Positions 1 through 10,501 are shown, numbered from the stretch's first letter. The stretch is 64,000 nucleotides of DNA from Amblyomma americanum (GCF_052857255.1 NC_135498.1:91086757-91150756), one strand, 5' to 3'. The notes: generated by a model not told the origin, from the letters alone. Made by a program: numbers and translations.

Positions 1-15
1 GCCAGAATTTATACC

Positions 16-373
16 AATTTGTCCTTGAGTCAGAACGGCACAGTTGTCGAGCCGCGGTACGCATACATGTATATCATCGACAAGTAATTCTGCTGGTTAT
101 AATAATAATAATAATAATTGGTTTTGAGGGAAAGGAAATGGTGCAGTATCTGTCTTATATATCGTTGGACAGCTGAACAGCGCCGTAAGGGAAGGGATAA
201 AGGATGGAGTGAATAAAAAAGGAAGAAAGAGGTGCCGTAGTGGAGGGGTCCGGAATAATTTCGACCACCTGGGGATCTTTAACGTGCTAATTTGTCCTTG
301 GGTCAGAACGACAAAGTTGTCGAGCCGCGGTACCCATACATGCATATCATCCACAAGTAATTCTGGTGGTTAT
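16..373. repeat. 85-bp direct repeat flanking a SINE fragment
   Basis: An 85-bp sequence at 16-100 recurs at 289-373 with few mismatches; both contain GTTGTCGAGCCGCGGTAC. The interval between them (101-288) is a minus-strand Ruka 3' fragment. The repeat is far too long for a retrotransposition target-site duplication. It more likely reflects a tandem duplication or unequal exchange that captured the SINE. Confidence 0.8.
101..288 (-). mobile_element. Ruka-type SINE, 3' fragment
   Basis: Read on the minus strand, this is the body and (ATT)n tail of the Ruka SINE. It includes the CCCCAGGTGGTCGAAATTAT and CCCTTACGGCGC blocks shared with the other copies here. The tRNA-derived head is missing. 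Confidence 0.8.
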
Positions 374-519
374 CTCGATACGCAACAGCAGCAACTACAT
401 CTCGCAGCCCACTAGTCTTAGTGAGCAGCACTGCGAGCTCCGAAACTCGGCATAATTATTGTTTAAAAGCGTGTTCGGCATACAAACAAAAAAACAAACA
501 ACGCACGTGGGTAAGTGCA

Positions 520-775
520 TAATAATAAATAATTGGTTTTTGGGGAAAGGAAACGGCCCAGTATCTTTCTCATATATCGTTGGACACCTGAACCGCACCG
601 TAAGGGAAGGAGTAAAGGAGAGAGTGAAAGAAGAAAGGAAGGAAGAGGTGCCGTAGTGGAGTGCTCCGGAATAATTTCGACCACCTGGGGATCTTTAACG
701 TGATCTGACATCGCACAGCACACGGGCGCCTTAGCGTTTTTCCTCCATAAAAACGCAGCCGCCGGAAAAACGCAG
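520..775 (-). mobile_element. Ruka-type SINE, head-less
   Basis: Minus-strand body and tail of the SINE, running from the (TTA)n tail at the left to the AAAACGCAGCCGCC block near 765. It stops before the B box and abuts a plus-strand Ruka head at 776. Confidence 0.8.
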
Positions 776-1330
776 CCCCGCCGCGGTGGCTCAGTGGTTA
801 GGGCGCTCGACTACTGATCCGGAATTCCCGGGTTAATAATAATAATAATAATTGGTTTTCTGGGGAAAGGAAATGGCGCAGTATCTGTCTCATATATCGT
901 TGGACACCTGAACCGCGCCGTAAGGGAAGGGATGAGGGAGGGAGTGAAAGAAGAAAGAGAAATAGGTGCCGTAGTGGAGGGCTCCGGCATAATTTCGACC
1001 ACCTGGGGATCTTTAACGTGCACTGACATCGCACACGTTAAAGATATTGCTTGAATCTCGTGGAGTTCCCGGGTTCGAACCCGACCGCGGCGGCTGCGTT
1101 TTTATGGAGGAAAAACGCTAAGGCGCCCGTGTGCTGTGCGATGTCAGTGCACGTTAAAGATCCCCAGGTGGTCGAAATTATTCCGGAGCCCTCCACTACG
1201 GACCTATTCGTTCCTATCTTCTTTCACTCCCTCCTTTATCCCTTCCCTTACGGCGCGGTTCAGGTGTCCAACGATATATGAGACAGATACTGCGCCATTT
1301 CCATTCCACCAAAAACCAATTATTATTATT
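776..1330 (+). mobile_element. Ruka-type SINE interrupted by a second SINE
   Basis: The plus-strand tRNA-like head (A-box region GTGGCTCAGTGGTTAGGGCG) lies at 776-834. The same element resumes at 1066 with the B-box region GGGTTCGAACCC, the body and an ATTATTATT tail ending near 1330. The sequence TTCCCGGGTT at 825-834 is repeated at 1066-1075 on either side of the inserted SINE, which fits a 10-bp target-site duplication. Confidence 0.85.
835..1065 (-). mobile_element. 5'-truncated Ruka-type SINE nested in another SINE
   Basis: Minus-strand copy with tail at the left. The SINE part runs to about 1036, followed by about 30 bp of unrelated sequence before the duplicated TTCCCGGGTT. It splits the plus-strand SINE at 776-1330 between A and B boxes. 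Confidence 0.8.
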
Positions 1331-1985
1331 AAAAACGCAGAAGTTTCATGATTGAACAGTAGCCCGAACATGCGGCAGAAAAAAAGCGCACACGGGAGCT
1401 TCCTCCCGGTCGCCTCGTCTCTTCGCGCTGCAGTACAGCAGTCAACCCACTCCAACTCATCCAGTTTGGCATTCTTTTGTAGTTCTAAAAGGTCTTCTGG
1501 AGTAATTAGGCAAATAACTATAAATAAATGAACAAACAAATGCTTTACCTCGCGCGACTCGTGTAAGCGTGCCGGTGACCTGATTTAGATCATGTTTACA
1601 GGCATTACAAGAAGTTGGTCAAGAGAAAAAAAACAGCTAAAAAAAAAGATGCAGGACCAGCAGAAGACCCACACTGACTGTCGCCAGAAAGAAGTTGGTG
1701 GCCAGGCTTTTACGCAGCAGCGGTACACAACAACGATTCGGCGCAAGTATTGCCACTTGCACATGCACCTACACAAAAGATATGCACGCGCATGAAACTA
1801 CACAAAACATACGTATCAGTCGAGATTTGGTTTTCGTGTTCCCCTGGTATGACGCGAAAGGCCCATACTGGGTTAACGAAATTTGCGGCTTGCAGGCGCC
1901 GCCATGCGGTCGCTTCTACATTACTCAGCTTCTTATCCGGCGGCGGCACCAGTTTTCTGTTTAGTCTGTAGTTCTCAACGATTTC
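1331..1985. other. No recognisable feature
   Basis: Short open frames exist on both strands, but none has recognisable domain content. I see no repeat shared with the rest of the window. Confidence 0.5.
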
Positions 1986-1989
1986 GGAA

Positions 1990-2325
1990 TAGGTTTGCGC
2001 GCGCTCGTCCAGGTTACGACAGTCCGGCGGTTCCACGGTTACCTGGAAGCAGAGAATATGGGAATGCGCTGACTACCCCGGAGTCGACAAAGATATTGAT
2101 AGCAGAGAAATCTGGGAAGCTCTGCTTCGCAGCGAAGAACCCGCTCGGCAAAAACAAGCCAATCCGCCTGGCGGCTGAGGCCGTGAAGAGATAAAATCTC
2201 TTTTTTAGCCTTCAATCACGGAGGTTGCGGCCCCCGCCCTCCCGGCCTGCGTGCTGGGGGCTGTGAGCAGTAAGGAGTCTCCATTTCCGGTGAAAATAAA
2301 AGCTGTCATCCATCCATCCTTCGAT
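1990..2325 (+). mobile_element. 3' end of a non-LTR retrotransposon
   Basis: A plus-strand frame around 2070-2165 reads YPGVDKDIDSREIWEALLRS, which resembles the C-terminal end of tick LINE polyproteins. The frame is broken near 2165. It is followed by an AATAAA signal near 2298 and a (CATC)n tail, the usual layout of a LINE 3' end. The clade is not determined. Confidence 0.45.
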
Positions 2326-2745
2326 GGATTTGACGACCAAAGAAAAAGTAATCTCGTGCAGAATACATAGATGCAGAAGTTGTGCTAGATTTACTTAAAG
2401 AAAAATTGTGTCACACCTATATGTGCTGCCGTTTTCGTCAAAGAACTTGTCGGCAGTGTCATCGCTATCATTCGTCCCCTCTCATGTAAGGGTTGTTGGG
2501 TTTGATGCTCGAAATGTCAACGAAGGTAATGCGCATACCAGACGACACGAAGAGAGAAGACACGACAGGACGAGCGCCTGTGTTAGACCCTCTCATGAGT
2601 TTGACTATCCCCGTGCTGACGTCACGCGAACTACGTGCCAACCGCCTCGGATCAAACCGATCTTGCACACACAAAATAAGATTAGACGCCAGCTCCTCCG
2701 CGTCATTTGTAACTTTTCCCTTGTAACTTTTCCCTTGTGCTGCAG
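2326..2745. other. No gene; short tandem duplication
   Basis: Unassigned sequence. A 14-bp unit containing AACTTTTCCCTTGT is tandemly repeated at about 2709-2737, just before the SINE insertion site. Confidence 0.5.
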
Positions 2746-3001
2746 AACCCGACCGCGGCGGCTGCGTTTTTATGGAGGAAAAACGCTAAGGCGCCCGTGT
2801 GTTGTGCGATGTCAGTGCACGTTAAAGATCCCCAGGTGGTCGAAATTATTCCGGAGCCCTCCACTACGGCACCTAATTCTTCCTTTCTTCTTTCACTCCC
2901 TCTCTTATCCCTTCCCTTACGGCGCGGTTCAGGTGTCCAACGATATATGAGACAGATACTGCGCCATTTCCTTTCCCCAAAAATCCAATTATTATTATTA
3001 A
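2746..3001 (+). mobile_element. 5'-truncated Ruka-type SINE with target-site duplication
   Basis: The element starts at the B-box end of the head (AACCCGACCGCGGCGG) and runs through to an ATTATTATTA tail. The 11-bp TTGTGCTGCAG occurs at 2735-2745 and again at 3002-3012, a clean target-site duplication. The copy was therefore inserted by LINE machinery in truncated form. Confidence 0.9.
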
Positions 3002-3224
3002 TTGTGCTGCAGTGTTTGCTGCCCTGTTAAACGAACTTGCACGAACAAGCCCACCTACCCAAGCTTCTACGATAAAGTTTCCGTTCTTGCGGTGACGGGA
3101 CACGATCACTTCCTTCCCGAAAGAACAGATAATGACTATGAGGCACACCGCTTCAATGATAAAATTGTTATTTATTTCCCGGATGCTAAAAATGACTAAA
3201 GGGGTGACGCAACTTCACATCGGT

Positions 3225-4105
3225 CGCTTGTCAACGTCGGCTCCTACTTGTCGCTCGGAACTAGAAAGTAGTCGAACAAGTCGGCCAAGTCAAAATCGCC
3301 ACCTCCGAAGGCATTTAAGAAGGCCTCATCCTCACTGACTTCGCCGAAATCAAACTGAGGCGGTCTTGGAGAGCTCTCACGCGTTCGCGGAAAGCCAGAA
3401 GACGCCCCTTCCAACTGGGACGTCGTTTAATTTCCGGCAGATTAGTGTCCATTGCTTCGTCGTCTGCTCCCGCTTGTCTGTTCTCCTTGGCTGGGTCGTC
3501 TGCGCTCGGTGCTCCGTCTTCGGCTCCCCATGCAAAACGCTTCCCCGCCTCGTGGGTTCACTGCGATGGCGTCTTGAGACTCCTATCCACTGTCGCGTAC
3601 GCATAGCACACAAGGGCAGTCAGCAGCGGCCCATATTCGGTGCAAACCGTCCGCGGGCTGGTTTCAAACGCGGTCCATGTCTTCGTAGTCGTCGGCTTGG
3701 AAGGCGGCTGTCCACGGCGAGGGGCCGGTCGTTCGTCACGGTAGTTTCCCAGCAGACCCCACAGTCCCCCCCCCCCCCCCGGGGGGGCTCCAACGGCTGA
3801 TTTCCATTGCAAGTGGCGTTCGGATAGGTCATGGCGATCCGCTCGTCCTTGCGGACGGCGATCTTCAGCAGCAGCCGCCGCAGGAACGAGTGCACGTCAC
3901 GCTGCTGATTCGACAGTTCTGACCACTTGTGGTACGAAAGAAGAAGAAGGGAGACATTCCGGTGCTTTCAATAACCAGGTTTTCGAATGCGGCCAACTGC
4001 GCGTGAATGATGTCGAAGCGTCGTGTGATACTACCGTCCAAAGTGGGTGTAGACAAGAGTGCTACCGAAACATAGTCATGACTGACCTGCAAACAAAGCC
4101 ACGTG
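3225..4105 (-). pseudogene. Broken coding remnant, family not recognised
   Basis: Several adjoining minus-strand frames look like pieces of one protein. From the 5' side: a piece reading ITRRFDIIHAQLAAFENLVI (about 4030-3965); a piece with SFLRRLLLKIAVRKDERIAM (about 3890-3830); an acidic, polar piece around 3540-3380 with PEIKRRPSWKGRLLAFRERV; and a C-terminus rich in Asp, Phe and Gly (AFGGGDFDLADLFDYF) ending at a stop near 3252. The pieces sit in different frames and are separated by stops and a C15G7 tract, so the gene is broken. I do not recognise the family. It could be a mobile-element accessory protein or a decayed host gene. Confidence 0.45.
3766..3787. repeat. C15-G7 homopolymer pair
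   Basis: Fifteen C followed directly by seven G. This kind of tract is prone to slippage and assembly error. Confidence 0.9.
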
Positions 4106-4232
4106 TCCTTGCTGTAACTTTGAACAGCATGTGCTTAAAGCCACCGCGTGGCAGTTCCCGTAGGAAGTCTCAGGCATCTGCTTCTAAGAAGGGAACGGCT
4201 GATTTTGGTACGGACCGAAAAACGTTTTCTTA

Positions 4233-4255
4233 CCCCCCCCCCCCCCCCCCCCCCC
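4233..4255. repeat. Poly-C tract
   Basis: An uninterrupted run of about 23 C. The true length may be unreliable. Confidence 0.9.
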
Positions 4256-4367
4256 ATGGCTCATTGGGCTCATTCTGCTAAGTCCAATAGGCCATGGCAC
4301 TAGTATTCAGTTCAGGGTAAATTTTTGAGGCAGGCTGGAAACAAAAGAGATTACGAAAAAAAAATTG

Positions 4368-4553
4368 GCAGTGGCTTAGCTCAGCCAGGCCAGGACATGC
4401 GTTACTATGTGCTTACTCCGCCGATGGCAGAGGTTCAAGCCGCCAGGCCACTGACTCAAAGGCACTCCCACGCGTTGGTTGACTCCTCCTACCTTCAGCG
4501 TTTAGTTTTTTTTTAAAAAAAGGCGGGAGCCGGGACATTTAATCCGATTTAAA
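4368..4553 (+). repeat. Dispersed SINE-like repeat
   Basis: The head resembles the SINE at 9805-10041 (GTGGCTTAGCTCAGCCAGGC compared with GCCTAGCTCTGTTAGGCCAG). The 3' half, containing TTGACTCCTCCTACCTTCAG and ending at the AATCCGATTTAAATT region, recurs in reverse at about 16146-16270. Confidence 0.6.
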
Positions 4554-4559
4554 TTAGGG

Positions 4560-5060
4560 TAATCCGCCGCACAGCACAAGATTTCGAAGTTTCTAAGAAT
4601 GCTCCAAGCAATTATTATGAAAAAACGAACCAATTCTAAGAATGCTCGGAGACTGTAGACAAGACACCGCGATGAAAGGACGAGTTCAGATTCCTCTTCA
4701 GTTCACCTCTAAGACATTGTGTGTACACCAGGTGAAGGGAAGCAAATGGGTACAAGGACAAAGAGCACAACACGCCTGGCTACGTTAATCGCAGAGCTCC
4801 TAAATGTTATGAAATGAACGCCTTGTCAATAGACACAAAACTGCACCACATAATTGGTACCTTGGACGCACTGAAAATTCTGGCAGTGGAAGATGGTAGA
4901 AAGAGACTTCGAAATGTTGGTCGGCCCATCCCTTATAACGCACACTACACTTCCTAAAATTACAAGCAACCCTTTCCGGTGAATCAGCACTGTTAGATTA
5001 GAAGCCTACGGCGCCACTGGCTCGTTTCCTCGTTTCCACCGGGAGGTGCTGTTTTAAATT
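4560..5060. other. No recognisable feature
   Basis: No coding frame, splice pattern or repeat could be supported in this stretch. Confidence 0.5.
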
Positions 5061-5066
5061 ATTTGA

Positions 5067-5292
5067 CCGCCGCGGTGTCCAAGTGGTTATGGTGGTCTGC
5101 GTGGTGCTCACCCGAAAGACGCCGGTTCAATCCCGGCCGCGGTACACGCATTTCAATGGAGGTGAAATGCTGTACTATGAGATGCCAGTGAAAGTTAGAC
5201 TTCCAGGTGGTCAAAAATTTCCGGAGCTCTCTACTACGGTGTCCCTCATATACTGAGCTGCTTTGAGATGTTAAAACCCGAAAATTACTATA
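5067..5292 (+). mobile_element. Second-family tRNA-derived SINE
   Basis: The head carries the B-box-like GGTTCAATCCCGGCCGCGG, then CATTTCAATGGAGGTGAAAT and a 3' end of the GAGATGTTAAAACCCGAAAA type. This family shares the CCAGGTGGTCRAAA block with Ruka but has a different 3' end. The copy is diverged. Confidence 0.75.
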
Positions 5293-5299
5293 TTGTAAC

Positions 5300-6240
5300 C
5301 GCGGCAAGGAGAGTCGCAGTGAGAGAGAGGACAAGGACGGATTGCACGTCGCGCACTTCAGACACTGTCCGAGGCCGTGCGGCCAAATGGGTTGCGAAGC
5401 CAGCAGCGCCACCGCACGATTCAGCAGGCGGCGTCGAGGAGGTTTCCCACGGTCGATAAGAGCCAAACACCCGCTTAATACCACGAAAAACGTACGACTG
5501 CTCATGGAGCTCGCAGTTAAGGTTAGCGGCTTGAAAATAAAGCCTATGCGGGGGCCTCTATGGGTTCCGCACTTAGCAAGCTGCATACGTGAAACCGCGG
5601 GCACTGCGCGCACTCGGAGGTACGAAATTTTATTATTGCGGAAGCATTTCTAGGCTACGTCGGCGGTTTCTTGTCTGCAAAATGTTTCCGCAGTAGTTAT
5701 GGCTTTCTCAGAAGAGATAGTATCAAACGAATGGTTGTAATCTACAGAGGACGATGTGAGGATGATGTGCGAACAATTTTATATCAATCGGATGACTAGT
5801 TAATTGATTAGAGCCAACGATGTCAAAACTGTGAGATTGGTTGTGAAAATAGCGAATTGGGTTGAAAACAAGTAGGTGGCCAGGAACAAACCATGGCACC
5901 AATTAAATTTCAAAACGAATCATGATGCCAAATTTGAAAACTCAAAATGGGTGATTGAAATGAAAAGGGGGTATAATCAGGATAAATATGATTACTTAAA
6001 GCAATTGATTACATCAATTATGAAATTAATAAATTAACATCGAACATCGCAATCAATAGAGACAATCAACCAATCGATAACTAATCATTCAGTCGATAAG
6101 GCAAAGAGAACCAAAGAGGGGCAAACAGGGTCGTAGGGCGTCAATGCTTGTGCATTCCTCAAATGCGGGTTGCCGCGGTGATCTCTAACGTATTTGAGTC
6201 TGCTCTGGCCAGCCAAAGGCTCCGCCCTCTTGCATGTATA
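5300..6240. other. No gene; AT-rich stretch
   Basis: No supported coding frame. From about 5750 to 6110 the sequence is AT-rich with repeated AATCAAT and ATTGATT words but no regular period. Confidence 0.5.
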
Positions 6241-6470
6241 CGCTGCGGCGTATCATACTCAACCATTCTGGACAAAAGCAGTTCTGAACGGGAAAGAGTT
6301 CATGGACGCAATTTTTTCATACATTGTAAGATTATAGCAATCAATATTTCCGCAGATCTCCCGACGGCCGACTTGCATTTTGTTGCTATTGACGTTTTTG
6401 CTATCGTTAAATGCGTTCCTCATTGGTTGTCTACGGCAGGCTTAACTGCTTGATGCGAGCGGTGCAAAAA
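6240..6470 (+). repeat. Dispersed repeat, copy 1 of 2
   Basis: It matches the reverse complement of 15815-16045. Shared blocks include the CCGCAGATCTCCC region and TTAACTGCTYGATGCGAGCG. It has no coding content, and the family is not identified. Confidence 0.7.
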
Positions 6471-6936
6471 TTTTTTTAAGATTTTGTTACGCATCGGTAC
6501 GGTGAACTAGAATATTGGGTAGTGTGCTCACTCCGCGGCGGCTCAATGGGGAGGGCTGGCCCCGCGAATGTCGACAGGCTTCTACTTCGCGGCGCCGACA
6601 CAAGGTGGCGCCAGATTAGACTTCACGCTATGATTTTCCGTCGCTGCCGTTGCGCCGCGTGTGAACTGGGGGTCTTCTTTGGGGGAATTTTCCGCTTTTG
6701 CCTTGAGTTCTATCCGATGATATATTTGATGTGCTCTTGTGCGCTTTAAATTGTCGCCCTCTGATTGTGTATTTCTGTCGTTTCTGATCATACTCTCTGC
6801 ACACGCTTAGTTGTTACGCATTTCTCGGAATTTGCGTATATTGTGCGCCTTGAACGCGTTTGAGGCAATGAGTAGTAAGGCTATAGTTTGACGCACCAGC
6901 CTCACGTTTCGTATCAAAGTCAGTAAAAATTGGAAA

Positions 6937-7047
6937 ATGGCGTCTCTTTGCTCTGGCCTATTACTGATTGTGTATACTGTTGGCTGTACGGGGATGGCGG
7001 GTGTCTTCTATGCGGCTTTTCACCCACGCAACTCTAGCAGCTTGTGA
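6937..7047 (+). CDS. Signal-peptide-like small ORF in duplicated unit, copy 1
   Basis: The 36-residue ORF begins MASLCSGLLLIVYTVGC, a hydrophobic stretch that looks like a secretory signal peptide. The counterpart at 34587-34697 has the same length and N-terminus. The stop lies inside GTGAAGG, a possible 5' splice site in both copies, so this may be a first exon rather than a complete gene. A possible acceptor (TTGCTGCAG) lies near 7610. A spliced second exon in phase 2 would end at a TAG that occupies the same place in both copies. I know of no family match. Function is unknown and expression is unproven. Confidence 0.3.
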   Translation: MASLCSGLLLIVYTVGCTGMAGVFYAAFHPRNSSSL

Positions 7048-7375
7048 AGGGGTTAATAGCGACTTATGCTCTTGCTGCGCACAAAAACCAACGGATAAGA
7101 TTTCTCTTTTTTTTTTTACTGAAGTAGTGAACAACAGACATCCACAGAAACATGAAACGGAAAACACGAACGCATTGATGTGCGTCCTTTCATGCTCTTG
7201 TACTCACCTCCTGTGGTTGCATGCAGAAGCAAACAGCCCTGCACGAAGCTTTGCTGATGATGCAAGAAGGGACCACCGTATACGACCGCTAGTCATCTAT
7301 GAGCGCACGTTGTTCCTCTCTTATTCCACCCTTAACGGTATTTTCTTGTGAGCTTTCAAGCCGGCTTTGCTTGCG

Positions 7376-7427
7376 CCCCCCCCCCCCCCCCCCACACACA
7401 CACACGCACACACGCGCGCGCGCGCCC
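7376..7427. repeat. Poly-C and (CA)n/(CG)n microsatellite
   Basis: About 18 C followed by alternating CA and CG dinucleotides. The other copy of the duplicated unit has a shorter version near 35028-35060. Confidence 0.9.
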
Positions 7428-7936
7428 ACATAGAACCACCCCCTCCCTTTTAGTTGCATTGCATGGTCAGCAAACGCCCTTTCGGCGCCTGACGACTGCT
7501 TCATTGATGTCATGTAGATTCAAATTGGGATGCCGCTAAGAGTTTATGAAGTTTGCCGGTTTTTGTGAATACACTTATGTTCGTGTCTCCCGCAAAAGTA
7601 TTGCTGCAGGGTACGCGTGCGCGTGTCGACAGGGAACCATACAGGGACTTCTGTTCTATAGCGACACTGCATCAATAGCGGAGACGGGTTCTGGCCACCA
7701 TTCGTGGAGCCGCAACTTGCCGACCATTAGCGATGCTGCGTGATGTGAACGACCGCACAAGATGACTGCGCCGCTTTGTGGTGGCTGTACTACTTATTGC
7801 AGCGTCATCACTTCCGGGTGCAAGATCGTCGTCGCCGATGCAGTGAACATCGTACGTGACCGGCGATCGGCGAAGCTTGCGCTGAATAGGGCTTCTACCA
7901 CATGCATTTAATCGGGAAGAAAATAAATGTACTAAA

Positions 7937-8244
7937 AATTGTTTTTTGGGGGGGGCGAAAGGAAGGGCACAGTATCTGTCTCATATATCGGCGCACACCT
8001 GAACCGCACCGTAAGGGAAGAGATAAAGTAGGGAGTGAAAGAAGAAAGGAAGAAAGAAGTGCCGTAGTGGAGGGCTCCGGAATAATTTCGACCACCTGGG
8101 GATCTTTAACGTGCACTTACATCGCACAGCACACAGGCGTCTTAGGGTTTTTCCTCCATAAAAACGCAGCCGCCGCGGTCGGGTTCGAACCCGGGAACTC
8201 CGGATGAGCAGCCGAGCGCACTAAGCACTGAGCCACCGCGGCGG
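7937..8244 (-). mobile_element. Ruka-type SINE, near full length
   Basis: Minus-strand copy with head at the right (CCACCGCGGCGGG ending at 8244), intact B-box region GGGTTCGAACCCGG, body and a degenerate tail. It lies between the 1.2-kb repeat and a LINE reverse-transcriptase remnant. Confidence 0.85.
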
Positions 8245-8245
8245 G

Positions 8246-9010
8246 TCGCAGCAAGGAGGACTCGCTATTTTTGCGACGTAGAATAAGTATGCTATTATGC
8301 TTGTTCTGATAAGGTAAGCTCGTTCAGAGAAAGGTAGGTCGAAGGATTTGGCGACTTCGATGCGCTGATTAGCCTTGCGTTTTATTTCATTCCAGGTGGC
8401 TCGAGCTACTTCTCCGGAGGCGAGGAACGCGATACCAAGGACTTTTACGCCACCTACCCATTGGACACCATCGGGAAATTGGTCATTAAAAGATCCAAAG
8501 CGTAGCGCCTGACTTTAGCAGGATTGAGACATCCACCTGACAGGCAACTCTAAGTGTGAAAGAGCCTCAGAAATGCTCTATAGCTGCCTATGTTTCTAAT
8601 AAGCAGTGAAATATCATCAGCATAATCTGCTACTTCAACCTCGCCCAAGCCTGGGAGAGGAAAGCCCCGTATCGACTTGCAACTTTGAATTTGTCGCAAC
8701 AGCGGTTCTACGCAAAAGACGAAAAGAATTGATGACAGTAGGCAGCCCTGGCGTATTCCACGGCTAACAGGAATGGGGTCGGTTATCTGATCGTTCACTA
8801 CGAGGCTTGCCGCTAAATCGGTGTACAACAATCTCAAGACGTCTATCGGACACCTTAGGAAACCAAAGCAGTTAACTGTCAAAAGGTAGTCAGGCTCAAC
8901 GCGGTCAAAGGCTTTTTCTTGACCCAGGGAAACAAAAGCTCCCGAAACCTGCGTGCGGTAGCAAAAGTGAACAAATCGCGGGTTAAAGTTAGTGACGAAA
9001 AAATTGTGCG
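8246..9010 (-). pseudogene. LINE reverse transcriptase remnant
   Basis: A minus-strand frame from 9026 to 8550 contains the reverse-transcriptase motifs QEKAFDRVEPDYL, SRGIRQGCLLSSILFVFCVE and the catalytic VADYADDISL. A further piece in another frame (about 8530-8260) continues with KVLGIAFLASGEVARATWNE. This is the fingers-palm part of a non-LTR retrotransposon. The order and motif style suggest an L1/Tx1-like clade, but that is a memory-based guess. There is no complete ORF, and the copy is truncated at both ends and frameshifted. Confidence 0.8.
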
Positions 9011-9025
9011 TCCGGGCACACAACA

Positions 9026-9243
9026 TGTCTGAGCATTGCTTATTATGTCACGAACAGTTGACGTTATGCGATGTGCTAATATTGCAGCTAGTATTTTATA
9101 ATCCGGAGTTCAGGAGGGAGATAGGCCTTCATGCTACCAAGACAGCTATATAAGTGCGTGTGGCGTGCCTCCGAATAAAGCAGTTGTAAGTGGCACGCTG
9201 TCCCGTATCCTTCCTTGTGTCTGTGTGTGTTCGCGCCTAGTAC
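9026..9243 (+). mobile_element. Possible solo LTR
   Basis: A TATA-like CTATATAAG near 9148 is followed within about 30 bp by GAATAAAG and a pyrimidine/GT-rich stretch ending in GCGCCTAGTA. This spacing is typical of the U3-R-U5 of an LTR retrotransposon. No second LTR or target duplication was found. Confidence 0.35.
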
Positions 9244-9381
9244 GTAAGATTAATTGTAACCAACTCGCCCAAGAAGACATTCTTGAACACAGTGCCTTGA
9301 ACACGGTTTGCCGCTTTAGTACAATTGATAAAAATTAAAAACAGATGGAAATGAAAACTTCTTTTAAGGAAGGAAATAGTA

Positions 9382-9524
9382 CATAGCCTAGACGTGTACC
9401 CGTTCACCGGACACTGGTTACGCACGGGCTCTGGCACCGCGTGGCTCCGCCCCGGCCACTGCGCATGCGCAGCCGTCGTCCGGTGAACCGCTCTGCGTCT
9501 ACGCCTGTATACATCTACGCTATG
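9382..9524. mobile_element. Small MITE-like inverted-repeat element
   Basis: The ends read CATAGCCTAGACGTGTAC and, on the reverse strand, CATAGCGTAGATGTATAC. Inside these is a second inverted pair, GTTCACCGGAC and GTCCGGTGAAC. A diverged relative lies at 57914-58030. Confidence 0.6.
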
Positions 9525-9534
9525 ATAAAAAGTC

Positions 9535-9787
9535 TTTTGTAGCGTAAGCTACACTGGCCGAGGTCGAGCAGTTTCGCGTGGCTCTAGGGGAGCCGTGCTG
9601 CGCATGCGCGAGGAGCAGTGACGTCACACGGCGCACAGCTGGCGCGCCGGAGCCGCCGCGCGCGCCTCGCTGGTCTGCGCATTGTCTGGAAACCGCACCA
9701 CGTGACCGGTCACTTGACCAGCCACGCCGCCGCGCCGCCGGCAGCTGCTCCGCACCACGTGACCGACATGTGGTCAACCTCTCTCCG
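9535..9787 (+). mobile_element. MITE with CACGTG boxes, truncated
   Basis: It starts TTTTGTAGCGTAAGCTACAC, like the terminal repeat of the complete element at 39758-39930. It shares the GC-rich core and the GCTCCGCACCACGTGACC block. It is cut at the right by a poly-C tract and a SINE. Confidence 0.6.
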
Positions 9788-10041
9788 CCCCCCCCCCCCC
9801 CCCCAGACTCATTGAATAAAAAAAAAAACCTGTGTACAGGCTGATATTCCAACCAGGGCCTTTGAGGCGAAGACGCTACCACTCCGCCACGATGGCTCAA
9901 GGTATTACAGTGACTAAAGGCGCATGTAATGAATGCGCGCATTTCATATACTAATTCTTCCGAACCAGATGCCGCCGCGCTTACGCTACGTATATCCTGG
10001 CCTAACAGAGCTAGGCCATCATCAATTTTTGTCACAGTCAC
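9788..10041 (-). mobile_element. tRNA-like SINE, third type
   Basis: On the minus strand a 5' part reading GATGGCCTAGCTCTGTTAGG is followed by a second tRNA-like segment with GTGGCGGAGTGGTAGCGTC and CTGGTTGGAATATCAG. It ends in an A/T homopolymer and a poly-G tail (poly-C at 9788-9804 on the plus strand). A shorter relative is at 4368-4553. Confidence 0.55.
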
Positions 10042-10500
10042 TGAAGCTTCTTTGATTGCCGCAGAAGCTCAGCAGCTTTGCTGTCATTGAGTGTTTTGTG
10101 CGCCAAACGACTGCTGCCAAAATGTTCGGGCTTTTTATTACCGCAAACAAGTTTCAAGAAATTAAACAATGCAAACACCCTTGGAGACAGCCCCGTGAGA
10201 ATGCAGTGCTACTCCTGTCCACCTCGGCCCTCTTTATCTCTTAGGATGAAGTTAGCGCCACTCAGGACAGGCACGTATTATAATACAAAAGAAACTGAAG
10301 GCAAGGCCCAAACTTCATCCCAACTAATGCGCCAACTAATCCTTAAGCAAAATTTAACTCGTTTTCTCACTCTCCAACATTAAACGCTCAACTTTGGAAC
10401 GATTAGAACGCAGAAACAAGGACGAATAGGGTTCATGCAAACAAGTGAGAAGTCACGTTTGCAAGTCAGTCACTCTAGAGGGTCGCACTGTGGGCACGTA
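10042..10500. other. No recognisable feature
   Basis: This is probably intron downstream of the arylsulfatase exon in its transcription direction. No further sulfatase exon is visible. Confidence 0.5.
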
Positions 10501-10501
10501 C

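Larger units (their letters stand above)
6659..7915 (+). repeat. 1.2-kb duplicated unit, copy 1
   Basis: About 1.2 kb is repeated in the same orientation at 34310-35555 with high similarity. Similarity runs from the CTATCCGATGATATATTTGA block to an AATAAA near 7921. Copy 1 is followed by a minus-strand Ruka copy. The unit holds a signal-peptide-like ORF, a poly-C plus (CA)n microsatellite at 7376-7427, and Cys-coding sequence near the end. It may be a duplicated small gene or a non-autonomous retroelement. Confidence 0.8.

Noticed and set aside
4368..4553. tRNA-like sequence as a real tRNA gene
   Set aside because: No closing acceptor stem, and the same sequence recurs elsewhere with a SINE-like 3' end; it is a tRNA-derived repeat.
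7250..7262. CTGATGA words here and near 34900 and 47811 as hammerhead ribozyme cores
   Set aside because: No GAAA with a pairing stem at proper distance; one is inside transposase coding sequence.
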